Part shown: one piece after another, positions 33,340-45,130 of the stretch
Numbering within the stretch: the first letter of the stretch is position 1
Layout of the letters: the number at the start of each line of letters is the position of its first letter
NCBI RefSeq assembly: GCF_041146395.1
Contig: NC_090989.1
Coordinates: 121,085,501-121,149,500, forward strand
DNA from: Eulemur rufifrons
Taxonomy: Eukaryota; Chordata; Mammalia; Primates; Lemuridae
Reading direction: 5' to 3'
DNA length: 64,000 bases
The notes under the pieces: model-generated
The model's input: the letters and a program-made list of their open reading frames with translations, nothing else
The model's database searches: none
Told to the model about the DNA's origin: nothing
Position numbers and translations under genes: made by a program

Positions 33340-33480
33340 TTCAGTTGTCAGTGTCTGCCACTTGACAAGGATTCCCCGAGGGCAGGGACAATGTCTGTCT
33401 CACTCACTGTATCCCCAATACTGAGGAGAGCTCTACACAGTGGACATTCTCAAAACTATCTGTTGAATGACTGGATGTAT
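33340..33480 (+). mobile_element. L2 3' end
   Basis: The words 'cccgagggcagggacaatgt', 'cactcactgtatccccaata' and 'ctatctgttgaatgactgga' are the L2 terminus. Confidence 0.85.
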
Positions 33481-33639
33481 GAAAGTATCTTTCACATAAT
33501 GGATACTCAAGACTATCAAACACAGCACTATTCAGGTTTTCTGATTTGAAAAAGAGAATGCACTATTTGCTAATCAAATTACAGAAAATCATTCAAGGGG
33601 AGTGGGTTGGAATTCCTTTTCTCTTCAAGATGTAGTAAC

Positions 33640-34025
33640 AGAGACCAGGTTTACCCTCTGAGCTGAATCAACTAAAAGCCCAGACAAAATATATGAAACA
33701 ATGGCTCTAAAGACATGGGGCTTTGGGCTTCAAAGAAGGGTTATCCCTGAGAGACAGGAAACCACTAAGGTCAGCCCCAAGATTGCCCCAATTTAATGCT
33801 TGCAGAAAGTCTCCATGCAGCAGTGGGAAGTGTGGGAGGGTGGGGAAAGAGAAGAGGGGAAGGGAGGAATTACCAAGGGACGGGGGAACTGGGGGGTGAT
33901 GGCTATGTTCACTATCTTGATTGTAAAGATGATTTCATGGATGTATGCATACATCAAAACTTAAATTATATAAAGTATGCATTTTATTGTATGCACTTAC
34001 ACCTCACCAAAACTGTTTAAAACAC
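33640..34025 (+). mobile_element. Old L1M 3' end
   Basis: From 33900 the sequence shows 'gttcactatcttgattgtaa', 'gatttcatggatgtatgcat', 'gcattttattgtatgcactt' and 'acctcaccaaaactgttta', the L1M 3' UTR terminus. The G/A-rich 33825-33890 belongs to the purine-rich part of this UTR. The 33640-33790 part is L1-like but weaker. Confidence 0.75.
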
Positions 34026-36148
34026 AAAAATATGAGGGATTGATATTTCTGTCCGGGAAATGAAAGGTAATCTACATTAGAAAAACACACACAAAACTCA
34101 TCAACGAGTGTATTAAGTAGGCAATACCTGTCTGGTCAGATCCTTATCTTTCCTCTTTTTGACACAGAATCCTTGTCTAAAATTTGGATCCGAATTTTGT
34201 CAGCAGGACCCACAGGATCTGAAACACATTTATAATTTCCACATGAGTTGCTCACCCATCCAGACCAGAGCTAGCTGACAAAGGATGGGCCCGTGCAGCA
34301 CATTAGGCCATACACCTCACTATTTCTTTCTTTCTTTTTTTTTTTTTTTTTGCCTCTGGGAGCTTCAGTCTTATTCCCCAGATTCCACTGCCTCTATCAA
34401 AGAAGCCCTAGGAGACTCCTTTTAGTAGCTTCCTTGCCACACGGGCATCAATGTCACCACCTTTCCAAGATCTATCCTTTGAGCCCTGCGCCTGCCCAGT
34501 ACCCTGTCCATGGGCCACTCAGGCTTGGAGGTGGCAGCCACCCATTCCTCCCCTGATCATGCCTTCCTTTCCTTCCCAGTGCTGTGCTCCGGGGAAGGAG
34601 AAGTTGGGTGGTGGTGGAGTGGGGTTCTGCAGAGTTGCTCAAGCCCCTAGTGGAATGATTCTTCCCAATTTGCCACCCATTTCCCTAGAAGAATAGCTTA
34701 AGTTGTTAAAGACACAATTCTTTCAGCTGGATCTTATGACTACTCTCTTCTGAGAACATAAAGGTGTCCCCAGGAAGCTATAGTGGGATGTGTTCAAGTA
34801 TAGCCTAATGATTCCTTCTCTTCAAAACCTGAAGGCTAGATCTGAACACTGTGGGAAACCCCTTCAGCATTTATGTGATTTTTCTTTTCCGTTGGGCCCT
34901 GCTGTCCCTTTTGACATCTGGACATCAGTCTGGACAATAAACACACCCTCAATCTATGATCAGATTATATAAAACTGAATCTCAATTGTGGACAGGGCTC
35001 TAGTTATTTCCCATTGGGATTCTGAGCCCAGTAAAATTGCATGTAGCTGGATGGTTGTTGGGGGAAGACTATCACACTTCACAGAGACCCACAGGTACAA
35101 ATTAATAGTTCAGTGTTGTCTGCATAGAACTCAACAAAGATGACCATGATTTCCAGGCTCTGCCTCCTACCTCCACTCTCCTTTTGGTGAGGGGTCCTAT
35201 AGGAGGCAAGGTTATAAATTGAAGGGGCTTATCTCAGAAAGACTTGGGTGCTGGAAAAGATGACTAGGATCCTGTGCTAGGGTTGTGATTTTACTGAAAC
35301 AGTGTCAGGAGGAAGGGAGAGTTACGGAAGACATTGCTCCAAGGGGAAAGCACCATAGCCAGGCTCCTACTAAAGTAAATATGTTCAGTTTTCAAGCTGT
35401 CAGGAATGGATAGATGGAGATGATTGGTCTGATGTCATAGCTGGAATCCTACTGCAAACCATTGCATCCTGTAACATTCCAGGTGGGACGTGAACCCCTA
35501 GTCAAGACTCAGGTCCACTCCAGTGGCTCAATGAAGTAGGCCCAGTATATTCGTATGTGGAGGAGTGAATCCTAAGTCAAATAGTTCCAGGAGCTCCAAC
35601 TTGCCCTCAGCTCCAACTTCGTGACCCAGCCTGAATCTCTACCTGGATTCCCACCGAAAGGTGCCTGCCTCCAGCCATGAGCCCTTCCAGTCAGCCTTTT
35701 CTGCTCTGCTACCAGAGACAGTTTTCTAGAACAATTGTGACCATGTATTTCTGAAGCAGGTTCACTGCACACTGATTACCACTTCAGGCTTCTGCATCTT
35801 GGGCTGCAATGTATACTGTTTGAACAAATCCAGTGAGAGAGAACACTCATACAAGTTGAGCCAAGCAGCTTCATTCCTCACAGGTAGGTGGCAAGGGACA
35901 GTGGAAGCCTAGGATTCAGAGCAAGCTGGTCCCCCCAGTCTCAGGAGGGCTGCCCAAGGTGGATGGAATCCTATCTGTGCATGCCCCATGGTGTTCATGT
36001 TGCATTGCAGCCAAAGGACCCCAAAAAGTAGCTGCCCTGGACTTTATGCCCTGAGGACCGTGATTCACATGGCTAAAGCATCGCAGGACACCTTGTTCCA
36101 GGAGGGACAGGGACAGAGCCTGGGAAGTTCCAGCCAGTTCCTCCTTAT
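34026..36148. other. Unique DNA with a poly-T tract, no gene seen
   Basis: A T-rich tract (CTTT repeats then pure T) lies at 34322-34352. About 34090-34290 has GATA-like and homeobox-like words but nothing definite. No recognised repeat occupies the rest and frames are short. Confidence 0.45.
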
Positions 36149-36153
36149 CTCAG

Positions 36154-36495
36154 TGTCTGCGTCTATTTTGTGCTGCTATAACAGAATACCACAGACTGGG
36201 TGATTTATAATGGACAGAAATGTCTTGGCTCACAGTTCTGGAGGCTGGGAAGCCCAAGATCAAGGAACCAGCATCTTTCAAGGGCCTTCTTGCTGTGTCA
36301 TCCCATGATGGAGGGCAGAAAGGCAAGAGTGGGAGTCCACTCCCCAAAGCCCTTTTGTAAATGCATAAAACCCCCTCATGAGGGTGAAGCCTTCATGGCC
36401 TAACCACCTCTTAAAGGCCCTACTTCCCAATACCATTACTTGGCAATTAAATTTCAATGTGAGTTTTGGAGGGGAGAAATATTTAAACCATAGCA
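36154..36495 (-). mobile_element. MST-type solo LTR (ERVL-MaLR)
   Basis: Reverse MST order: 'tgtgctgctataacagaata', 'acagactgggtgatttataa', 'ttctggaggctgggaagccc', 'cctcatgagggtgaagcctt' and terminal 'aaaccatagca'. The 5-bp direct repeat CTCAG lies at 36149-36153 and 36496-36500. At 342 bp it is slightly shorter than full length, from internal deletions. No internal viral region is present. Confidence 0.93.
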
Positions 36496-36500
36496 CTCAG

Positions 36501-37319
36501 GCATGTTACATTCCCAGCACATTCTATAGTTATTCTTGAGAACTGCTGGTAAGAAAGAGGGGAGAACTGGGCTGGTCTGAGGCTACCCAGAGAACCATCC
36601 TGCAGTGTTCCTCTGCTTGATGGCCCATCTGGCACCCTGCCTCCTAGCAGAGGAGACACAAGCCTGGCCCACTCACCTCTTGCTCTCACCCCCCAGTTCC
36701 CCACCCACTCAGCCCCTTGTGCCTGCCCCTCCAGACTTGCTGTCATCCACCAGGCTCGCCAGACTCTCTTGTCCTCATCCTCTGTGTTTGTTGGGAAGGA
36801 ATCAGGGGGTGGGGAGTGGTTGGGGGGAAGGTGGGGAAACAGGAGAAAGGAAGAATGGCAAATGGAACAAGACCCAAGAGTTGATAAGAGCTGATGAGAG
36901 GGAGTAGAGGAGAGAGGAGTGGTAGCTGATCAGAGAGAGGGGGCCACATCCTCCCATGAGTGGAGTCCTCATACATGAGAAATGAGAGAATGGAATTTGA
37001 AGGACATCGTGCCCTAGGCCCCCTATTGTCTAAATTGAGGAAGAAATGAAATCAAGTTAAAACTGCACCGCAGTGGGGAGTATCCCCTTGGAACACACAT
37101 GCATGCACGCACACAGCCCACTCCCTTGGACCTCTCCACAGGCCACTCGCTCACTGTTCCCCACTCCCCTTTGGAGTATCTGGCTTGTCCTCATCCAGCC
37201 AAGTGTGAGCTTCCCTTGGGAAGAAACACAGATTTCCTGAGGACCCCCTCAGAGGGGCTGAGACAAGGTTGTGCCCCTGAGGGTCTAGAGAGTGCGTGGC
37301 AGAAGGGAGCAAACAATCC
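36501..37319. other. Unique DNA with a strong G-quadruplex motif
   Basis: At 36805-36836 four G-runs (5, 4, 6 and 4 bases) are separated by loops of 1, 7 and 5 bases. An A/G-rich stretch follows to 36950. The 100-codon plus frame 36605-36907 crosses it and has no domain. No gene is supported. Confidence 0.55.
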
Positions 37320-37560
37320 CAGACATAGACACAAACATCCGTAATTATTTTGTAATTATTTAGATGAGTTTAATGGAAACACGAAGCCATGATATAATTG
37401 GCAAAAAAAGAGGTAAATATTTTTTTAAAAAAATCATTTGGTGGTGAAGTTTTTCTAAGCGTGGAGCAAAGGCAGAAACCACAAAGGAAATGATTGTTAA
37501 ATTTCACTATGTTAAAAATGGACCCAGCACAGGACTTTGGCAAAGGTCCTTCAAAAAACA
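37320..37560. promoter_or_regulatory. Candidate non-coding regulatory element (motif-based)
   Basis: Two TAATTAT words lie close together (about 37342-37360) and a forkhead-type GTAAATA at 37413-37419. The block is AT-rich, unique, and flanked by GC-richer DNA. Support is motif content only. Confidence 0.25.
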
Positions 37561-38259
37561 AGGTGAAAGGAACAAACGTGATGGGAAGATGATATCAAAT
37601 ATTAAAGTATGTGCACATCCCTCCTCTGCCGAACTTCCTCTCCTCCGAAGTGTATGCATTTGAACCTCTTCCCTGAGGTCGGCCCTTACTGCTTTTGGAA
37701 AGTTAGTTTGAAAGGACCAGAAAGCAAAGGAGAAATCTTTGGCTTTGAGACCTAAAGCAGTGTTTGTCGACTTTAATGTGTCGAATAACGTGGGGATGTT
37801 GAGGCTGCTGGCAAACAGACTGCACTCTGAGTAGTAAGGAGCTAAGGTCTGGATGTAGGGCAGGAAAGGAGAGAAAGAACACATGATCCTCCTCCACCTC
37901 TCAATATACGATGGCTAAGGGGGAGAGGGAAGAGCAAAACAGAAGCCAGTCTCTTCAAGAAGGCACTGGGCTGTGCACCCAGAACACACAGCGGTGGGAG
38001 GACTAGAGACTCCCAGAGAGTAACTTGGGAATCTGAGCACCAGATGCTCCATGTTCTACTTCCATCGTCCGCCCCAAGGGACATGAATCTGCAGGCAAGT
38101 GGAGGACAGAGGATGAAGTTCCCATGAGGTAGCTGGAAGGTGGCTCTTCTTCTCCTTTCTGGAAGGAAAAGGAAGGTAGAAAAAGAGCAGATACACCAGT
38201 TTCCTCATCTGTCATAGCAAGAGATGATGCGCATTATTTAACACTTGAAACACATCATT
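37561..38259. other. Unique DNA, no gene supported
   Basis: The 125-codon minus frame 37507-37884 and others overlap in several phases without any recognisable domain. Confidence 0.45.
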
Positions 38260-41200
38260 AAAAAATACTTCACCCAGGTACTGAATTACTTAGTGTATTT
38301 TTTGTACAATTTTTGTACCTCTTCCTAAGTGTCTGCTCCCACCCCTATAACCACAACCTGGATTTTGTGTATATCATTCTCATGATTCAGTTTCACGATG
38401 TATGTTTGTGTCCCTTAGCAAAATATAATATTGTTTTGCATGTTTGTATGTATAGTGTCATATTGTACGTATGTATCCCACAAATTGCTGTCTTTGCTCA
38501 ACATTAAGTCTCTGAGAGTCCTCCCTGTTAATGTGTGTAACTAGCTCATTAACTTTATCATTTTATAGTAGGTAAAGTACAGAATCACTTCTTCTGTTGA
38601 TGAACATGAAGATGTTTGCTATTATAAATATGCTGCTATGAACATTTTTAATCTCCTGGTAAATGTATATGAGATTCTTGATTGCTTAGGGGTAGAATTT
38701 GATGAGTTATAGGGTACACATGTCTTCAGATTTAGTATCACTTGTTAAGTGACTGAACCAACTTGTATTCACAGCAATGGAGTGTAAGTGTTCCAATGAC
38801 TCCACCTCCTCAATAATTCTTAATATTCTTTTTAATTTTTGCCAATCTGATGGCATGAAATTTTAACTGATTATAATTTTATTGTGCATTTTTTATGTGG
38901 TAGACTTCTAGTTTGGTGACCTTCAATGAATTACACCTGCCAACATTCTTGCCCTCATGTAAACCCCTCTACTTGAGCCTGGGCTGTCCCTGTGATTTGC
39001 TTTAACCAGTAGAATGTAGCAGAAATGACACAAGAGCAGAGCTGAGCCCAAGCCTTAAGAAAGTCTGCCATCTTATGCTTTTGCACTCTGGGAGTCTCCA
39101 AGTCCTCAAGTACGATGTCCACGTACATCTTAAAACCATGGTGAGAGGCCACTTGGAGAGGTGACATAGAGAAGGAGTGGCCCTGAGACCGCATGGAGGA
39201 CAACTGAGAAAACCTAGCCAAAACCCCTGAGAAGAGAGGCCCCATCATAAAAACCCCACCGAGCCACTCCAGCTTGCCCCCAGTTGCTAATCACCCAAGT
39301 TAAGTGCCGGATGTGGGAGTGAAGGAGCCGTATTGCACCTCCAGATCCGGTAGACAACGTGTGGCACAGAGATAAGCTGTCCCCACTAAGCCCTTTCCAA
39401 ATTTCTAACCCAGAGAGTAGTGAAAAATAGTGAAATAATGGTTTTTTTTTAAGCCACTAAGTTTTGGATAGTTTATTAGGCAACAGGAGATAATTGAATC
39501 ATTTGACTACCAGTAAGATTGAGCATCTTTTCACATATTCATTGTCCATTTACTTTTTTGTTTTGTAGATTACTTATTTATATATTTTGTCTATTTTTAT
39601 TTGATTATCTTTTTGGTTTATAGAAGCTATTTTTATGGTCTGGATGTGAATCCTTTATCAGTTGGTCTGTTACAAATAATAATATCTTCTCTGGTTTTTT
39701 AGTTCACTTTTGTGTGATCTTTTGATAATCACAAGTGAAGTTTTTAATTGTGATAGAGTTGAATTCACCAATCTTTCCCATTAGATTTTGTGCTTATTAT
39801 ATAATATTTTGCAGAAGGAATCCTTCCCAACTCTAAGGCCATAAAAATTTCTCTATATGTTCTTCAAAATATTTAATGCTGTGCTTTTCCATTTTTGATT
39901 TAAATCCACCTGGAATAGTTTTTTATTATATTGTCAAGTAGGAATTCAATTTTATTTTGTTTCTATGAAAATAACAATTGACCCCATATTATTAATTTAA
40001 TAGTCTTTCCTTCTTCCATTGATCAACAATGTCACTTCTTTCATAAAACAAGTTTCCCATATATGTGTGGCTCTATATTCCATTGCTCTATTTGTTCAGC
40101 CCCACACCAACAATACATGATCTCTATTATTATAGCTTTTTAAGAATTTTTGTTACCTGCTAGGATGAGTTGCCTCCACTTATTCTTTCTCAAAATCAGC
40201 TTGACTATTCTTGGCCCATTCTTATCCCATCATCTGGGATGAATGTTCTTTTGTGTAAATTTTACAATCAGGTTGACAAACTCCAAAGTAAACCCTATAA
40301 AGATTTTGATTTATAGGATACTTTGGGGAGAATTTATATTTATGATATTGGGTTTTCCTATCCATGAATGTGATATATTACTCCATTTATTTAGGAACCT
40401 TTCAATGTCTTTCAATAAAGTTTAATAATTTCTTCAGAAAGGTCACAAACATTCATTCTTAAATTTATTCTTTTATACGTCACATTTTTGTTGCTGTTGC
40501 TACTGCAAATGGTATTTTTTAAAATGTATTTTCTGACTATTCATTGCTGGTAAATAGAAATTCATTTAATTTTTGTACATTGACCTTATGTCTAACAACC
40601 ATCCATTATATTATTAATAATTCTAATGTTTCCATGCAGATAATCACAGTACTTTCAAATAGTAATTTTCTTTTCTTCCTTTATAACTATTTATCTACCT
40701 GTTCTTTTTCTGGTCTTATTTAATGTGTGAGCCAGGACCTCTAGTAAAATGTTGAATAAAAATGTGAATGCAGCATCCTTTTCCATTCCTAATTTTAAAT
40801 GTTCCTGCTAATGTTTCACCAAACTGCATGATGCTTCCAATAGGTGTTTTGAGCATACATACATGTTCTGTATGATTTCTGTAGGTTTTTTTAAATATGT
40901 GGATGATGATCATATACTTTCTCCCCCTTTAATCTGTTACTATAGTGAATTTCATGAATAATTTTATAACATTGTCAGTCATGCATTCCTAGGATAAAAC
41001 TAACTTGATCGTGTTTTGTTTTTTTCCTACTTGAGATTGGATTCAGATTTCTAGTATTTCATTTAAATTTTTAATCTATTTTCTTGAGTGCTACTGGCTT
41101 ATAGTTTTCCTTTCTGGCACTGTCCTTATCTTATTTAGTATCAAGGTAATACCAGTCTCCTAAAATGGATTGGGAGATTAGCCCTTTTTTCCCTACCCTT

Positions 41201-41333
41201 TTCTCTGGAGCAGTTGATATTACAGAAAAGCTTGGTAGACTTGCCTGTTAAATCACCTGAGCTTGGTTTTGCTTTTTTGTTTTAGATAATTTTAGTTGAT
41301 AGATTTTAAATTACTAATTCAGCTGCAGTTGAT
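38260..41333 (-). mobile_element. Long old L1M, 3' end to mid ORF2, split by MLT1
   Basis: The plus strand reads as the reverse of L1: 'atgctgctatgaacattttt', 'tagggtacacatgtcttcag' (3' part), then after the LTR 'ttgagcatcttttcacatat', 'gtgaatcctttatcagttgg', 'tgcattcctaggataaaact', 'agtatcaaggtaataccagt'. That covers about 2.5 kb of L1 from the 3' region to the reverse transcriptase. All frames are destroyed. The 5' limit abuts the Tigger element at 41334. Confidence 0.85.
38896..39501 (+). mobile_element. MLT1 solo LTR inserted in L1M
   Basis: It begins 'tgtggtagac' and contains 'gtccctgtgatttgctttaa', 'ccagtagaatgtagcagaaa' and near the end 'aagccactaagttttggat'. The flanking pentamers TTTTA (38891-38895) and TTTGA (39502-39506) differ by one base and may be the decayed target duplication. 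It is the only MaLR LTR here on the plus strand. Confidence 0.85.
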
Positions 41334-41616
41334 CTTCATTATTTGCAGATTCTGTATTTGCAAATTTGCCTACTCACTAAAAATGTGTTTGTAATCTCAA
41401 ATCAATACCTGAAGTGCTTTCATGGTCATTTGTGGACATGTGCAGAGTGGTGAAAAATTTGAGTCACCCGACGTGCACATTCCCGACTGAGGTTGAACAA
41501 GCCATGCTCTGCCTTCTTGTTTCAGCTCTGATACTGTAAACAAATATCTTTTTTGCAGTTTATTTAACATATTTTTCATATTTGGTGGCTTTTCCTTGAT
41601 GAATTTTCTATTTAAA

Positions 41617-42250
41617 ATGGCCTCCAAGTACAGTGTTAAAGTGTCTAGTGTTCCTAAGTATAAGAAGGCTGTGTGGCCACACACGGTGGCTCCTGCCTGT
41701 AATCCTAGCACTGGGAGGCCGAGGTGGGTGGATCATTTGAGCTCAAGAGTTCGAGACCAGCCTGAGCAAGAGTGAGACCCCATCTCTATTAAAAAAATAG
41801 AAAGAAATTAGCTGGACAACTAAAAATATACATAGAAAAAATTAGCCAGGCATGGTGGCGCATGCCTGTAGTCCCAGCTACTCAGGAGACTGAGGCAGGA
41901 AGATCGCTTGAGCTTAGGAGTTTGAGGTTGCTGTGAGCTAGGCTGACGCCACGGCACTCTAGCCCGGGCAACAGAGTGAGACTCTGTCTCAAAAAAAAAA
42001 AAAAAAAAACCAAAAAAAACAAGGCTGTGATATGCTTTAGGGAGAAAATACATGTGTTAGATGAGGTTCCTTCAGGCATGAGTTACAGAGTTTTTGCCTG
42101 TAAGTTCAATGTCAATGAACCAACAATCTAGAAAAAAGAAATTCGTTGTTCTGTATATGAGGCTGCTCCAGAAAGTACTGAAGTGCAATTAGATATAAGT
42201 GAGCATCTATAGTGCATGATGAAGTTATGGAAAAGATGGAAAGCCACTAA
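41617..42250 (+). pseudogene. Tigger transposase N-terminal remnant (CENP-B-like HTH)
   Basis: Translation from ATG 41617 gives a basic start (SSVPKYKKAV) up to the Alu. The frame resumes after the second target-duplication copy (42030) with a helix-turn-helix-like stretch ([12 protein letters not shown], then FNVNEPT), ended by TAG at 42129-42131. Further on, EAAPEST and MEKME words mark the next transposase segment, out of frame. In the family this region binds the terminal repeats; the DDE catalytic domain is absent here. The protein cannot be made. Confidence 0.75.
41674..42020 (+). mobile_element. Strepsirrhine-type Alu (dimeric) with target duplication
   Basis: It starts 'tggccacacacggtggctcc', contains the left-arm 'gagaccagcctgagcaagag', the A-rich linker with 'aactaaaaatatacatag', and the right-arm 'tgagctaggctgacgccacg', and ends in an A-rich tail. 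The 9-bp repeat AAGGCTGTG flanks it at 41665-41673 and 42021-42029. An internal Pol III A/B-box promoter is expected in the left arm but is diverged at 'cacacacgg'. Confidence 0.97.
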
Positions 42251-42275
42251 ATTTGTAGACTCATGAGATGACAAT

Positions 42276-43149
42276 GGATATTTTTCTTTTTTTTTTCTTT
42301 TTTGTTAATTTATTCTAAAAGTCAAGGATTTCAGACAATGAATATTTTTAAAAAGCATAGTTACAGCATTGTTGTGAGGCTGAAAGCCAAAGAAAATGCA
42401 GTCGTGTTACCTATGTCACACTCCTGTATGACCTCATCTTAATTAATTATATCTGCAGTGACTCTACTTCCAAATAATGTCATTCCATTGCTGCCTTCCT
42501 TTTTATGCTGTTCTTGAGAAGACTGATGAAAGCTCAATTTTGTTACATATTTAAGTAATTTGATAGTTTTGCCTGGAAGCCCTGAGAATTTTCTTTGTCT
42601 TTAAAGTCTAATAGTTTTACTAGTACATGTTGCAGATTTAAAATTTGATCATTCTGGAAGAAATATCCAAGGCAATTCTCCACGGATGGCTCATGTTCTA
42701 TACATATTGCAAGTGAGACACTGACTGTCATTTGTTCAGGTTATCTTTTCAAGGGAGTTTTAATAGCAGTCAGCCTCAGAAGATGGAGATAGTGTCATCT
42801 CCACAACAAAGAGAAGACAGGCTTACTGTCTTGTATAACGGAGCAAAGGGAAAGGATGCTTCCTACTTATTATATTAATAAAATATTTGGGTTCCCTAAG
42901 CTCAGGGTTGTCTCCTGTAACACTGTACTGTTGTCATATGGCCCTCTTTATATCACCCTGTGAATACTGGGGCTCAGGGAGCAAGTATAAAAATAACAAT
43001 ACCTTTTTGGGCACTGGGTACTGCTATTGCTGTGAGTGATACATTTTCTTTTCTCTCTGACCCTTGAGTACCTTGTTTTCTACTGGTATCCATACAACTG
43101 CAGCAAGCTAATTTATTAGCTTGTAAGTAGGATAAAATAGAAGACCCTT
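42276..43149. other. Mostly unidentified AT-rich DNA with an MLT1 scrap
   Basis: About 42421-42490 ('gtatgacctcatcttaatta', 'ctacttccaaataatgtcat') resembles an MLT1 fragment on the reverse strand. The rest is unassigned. A pyrimidine tract lies at 42284-42305. Confidence 0.4.
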
Positions 43150-44430
43150 CACAGTTCTCAAGAACATGATGAACCCTTTTAATATCATTATTTAATTTTC
43201 TTTTATTTCTGGAAAGTTTTCTTGGATACAGATTTAAATATTTGTTTTCTTCCTCTATTTATTTTTAATTTCTTCCAGTGACTCCAATTATATGTAGACT
43301 AAACCTTCTTTGCTGATCTTCCATTTCAATCACTTTCTCCCAGAACCATTTTACTTCTTTCATTATTTCATTTTCATTATTTTGTATTCTACCTTTCTCT
43401 ATTTCTTTTTAATTTTTCATTTGAATATATTTCTTCTTGAACAATTAGAAGTTATTCTTTATCTCTGAAATCGATATCTCTGAAATTTCTTCAATTTCTT
43501 TCCTGAGTCTAGTCAATTTTCATTGCATTTCTTCTCATGTTTTATTCATTTCTGTTTTTAATTTTTGAATTTCTAATTCTAGCTTTTAAAAGTCTCCAAA
43601 TGCAATTTTAAGTGTATTTAATTTAGAATGGAACATTGTATTGTCAACTTTTTATACTTTGTGAGTATTTGTTAGGGAGAGAATTTTTATCTGCTAGCAG
43701 TCTTTTATAGCATCTGTTCGATTTACTTTTTAGCTTTCTCTCTTGCTAAGCCTTGTGTGGACAGGGTTCATAGTTTAAGAGTACCCTCTTCTGTCAGTTT
43801 ACTGAAGTGCAGTTTCTTTTTAGATGATGAGGGGAACAAAAAGGGCTGGAATATCTTGTTCCTTTTTCATCTGTGCAGGGTCGGTATTTTTCCTCTGTTT
43901 CTTACTTTCCCCTCACTGCCACATCTACAGGGGACATTATTCATCCCTATTTATCTAATTACTTGATTATCTCTGGAGAGCTCTCCTTCTCTGAGGCTGT
44001 CATTTCCCATCTTGATCATTTTCAAGCCCCTTTCCCTTTGGATGATGCTAAGAACAACCCTGTTATGGGTTTGTATGCAGTATTTTGACACTTATTGTCA
44101 GGCTTTCTTTTTCTGGAAACGATTTTGTATGTGCTTTGTCTATGCTATGTTCTTCCTTTTTCCCTTTCCATAGATTTTCTTAAGTCTCCCCTTCTCTACC
44201 CTCCTACCTACAGATTTTCAGCAGTGACAGGAGCTCCATTGGAATGTGGTGCTTATTTCTCAACTCGTAGTGAATTTAAAGTTTGGAGTAGCCTCTGTCT
44301 CCTAGTTAAATGAAGGTGTGGGCCATGGGAGGTTTTATTTGCTTTCCCTCTTGATTACTGATTTTGGAGATGAGTTATAGAGCTAAACAGATTCAGGCCA
44401 CTGCCATTATTTTTCAGACTTGGAAGCCCA
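43150..44430 (-). mobile_element. Probable L1/HAL1 5' region and ORF1-like segment
   Basis: The plus strand is T-rich with repeated 'tttcttcaatttctttcctg' and 'ttctttatctctgaaatcg' words, the reverse of the glutamate/lysine-rich coiled-coil part of an L1 ORF1. The part 43660-44400 may be upstream sequence of such an element. Low GC blurs the call. Confidence 0.45.
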
Positions 44431-44439
44431 CCCCCATTC

Positions 44440-45130
44440 TAGGTATTTTAAAAGTCTATTTTGATTTCTCTTTTGACCTATGAGTTATTTGGAAGGGTGG
44501 TTTTTAAATTTCAAAATGTATAGGGTTTTAAAATTATTTTTATTTATTTGTTTCTCATTTTATTGCATTGGGATCTGGTATGTGGTGTTACTGATTCTTT
44601 GAAATGTATAGAGACCTAGTTAATGGCCTACTTTTTGGTTAGTTTTTATACATGATTCTTGTGTACTTAAGAATAATGTATATGCTCCAATTTTCCACTA
44701 TAGGATTTTATACATATGTTCACTGTCAAGTTTTTTAATTATATTGTTCAAATACTTAAAAATTTGTATTTGATTGAACTATGAATTACTGAGGGAGGTA
44801 TGTCACAAATTTCCCAGCGTGACGTGTATTTGTCAACTTTTCCTTGTTAATCGATGAAATTCTGCTTTATATATTTTCAGCCTATGTTATTCATGTTTAT
44901 AGTGATTATTTCTTACTAGTAAATTGAATGCTGTATCATCGTATCTTGACCCTTTTCATCTTCTTAAAATATCTTATATGAGTATAGCTATACCAACTTT
45001 GTTTTGGTTATTTTACCTGGCAAATATCTTTTTCCATCCTTTTATTTTGAGCCTTTTCATGTCATTTTACTTTAATATGGCTCTTGAAAGCAGAATATAC
45101 GTGGATTCCCCCACTCTAGTTTAATTGAGG
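44440..45130 (-). mobile_element. Old L1M ORF2 5' segment
   Basis: The plus strand reads 'cttttgacctatgagttatt', 'ttattgcattgggatctggt', 'gaactatgaattactgaggg', 'atctttttccatccttttat', which is L1 ORF2 between the endonuclease and reverse-transcriptase domains in reverse. In a co-linear minus-strand L1, ORF1 would lie at higher coordinates than this, so 43150-44430 must be a different copy or a rearrangement. Confidence 0.7.

Larger units (their letters stand above)
41334..42275 (+). mobile_element. Tigger (pogo-type Tc1/mariner) DNA transposon, split by Alu
   Basis: The left end 'cagttgatcttcattatttg' matches the Tigger terminal repeat, followed by 'gcagagtggtgaaaaatttg' and 'tgccttcttgtttcagctct'. 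An open frame starts at 41617 and encodes the transposase N-terminus. The Alu at 41674-42020 splits it. The right end is missing; similarity fades near 42275. Confidence 0.8.
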
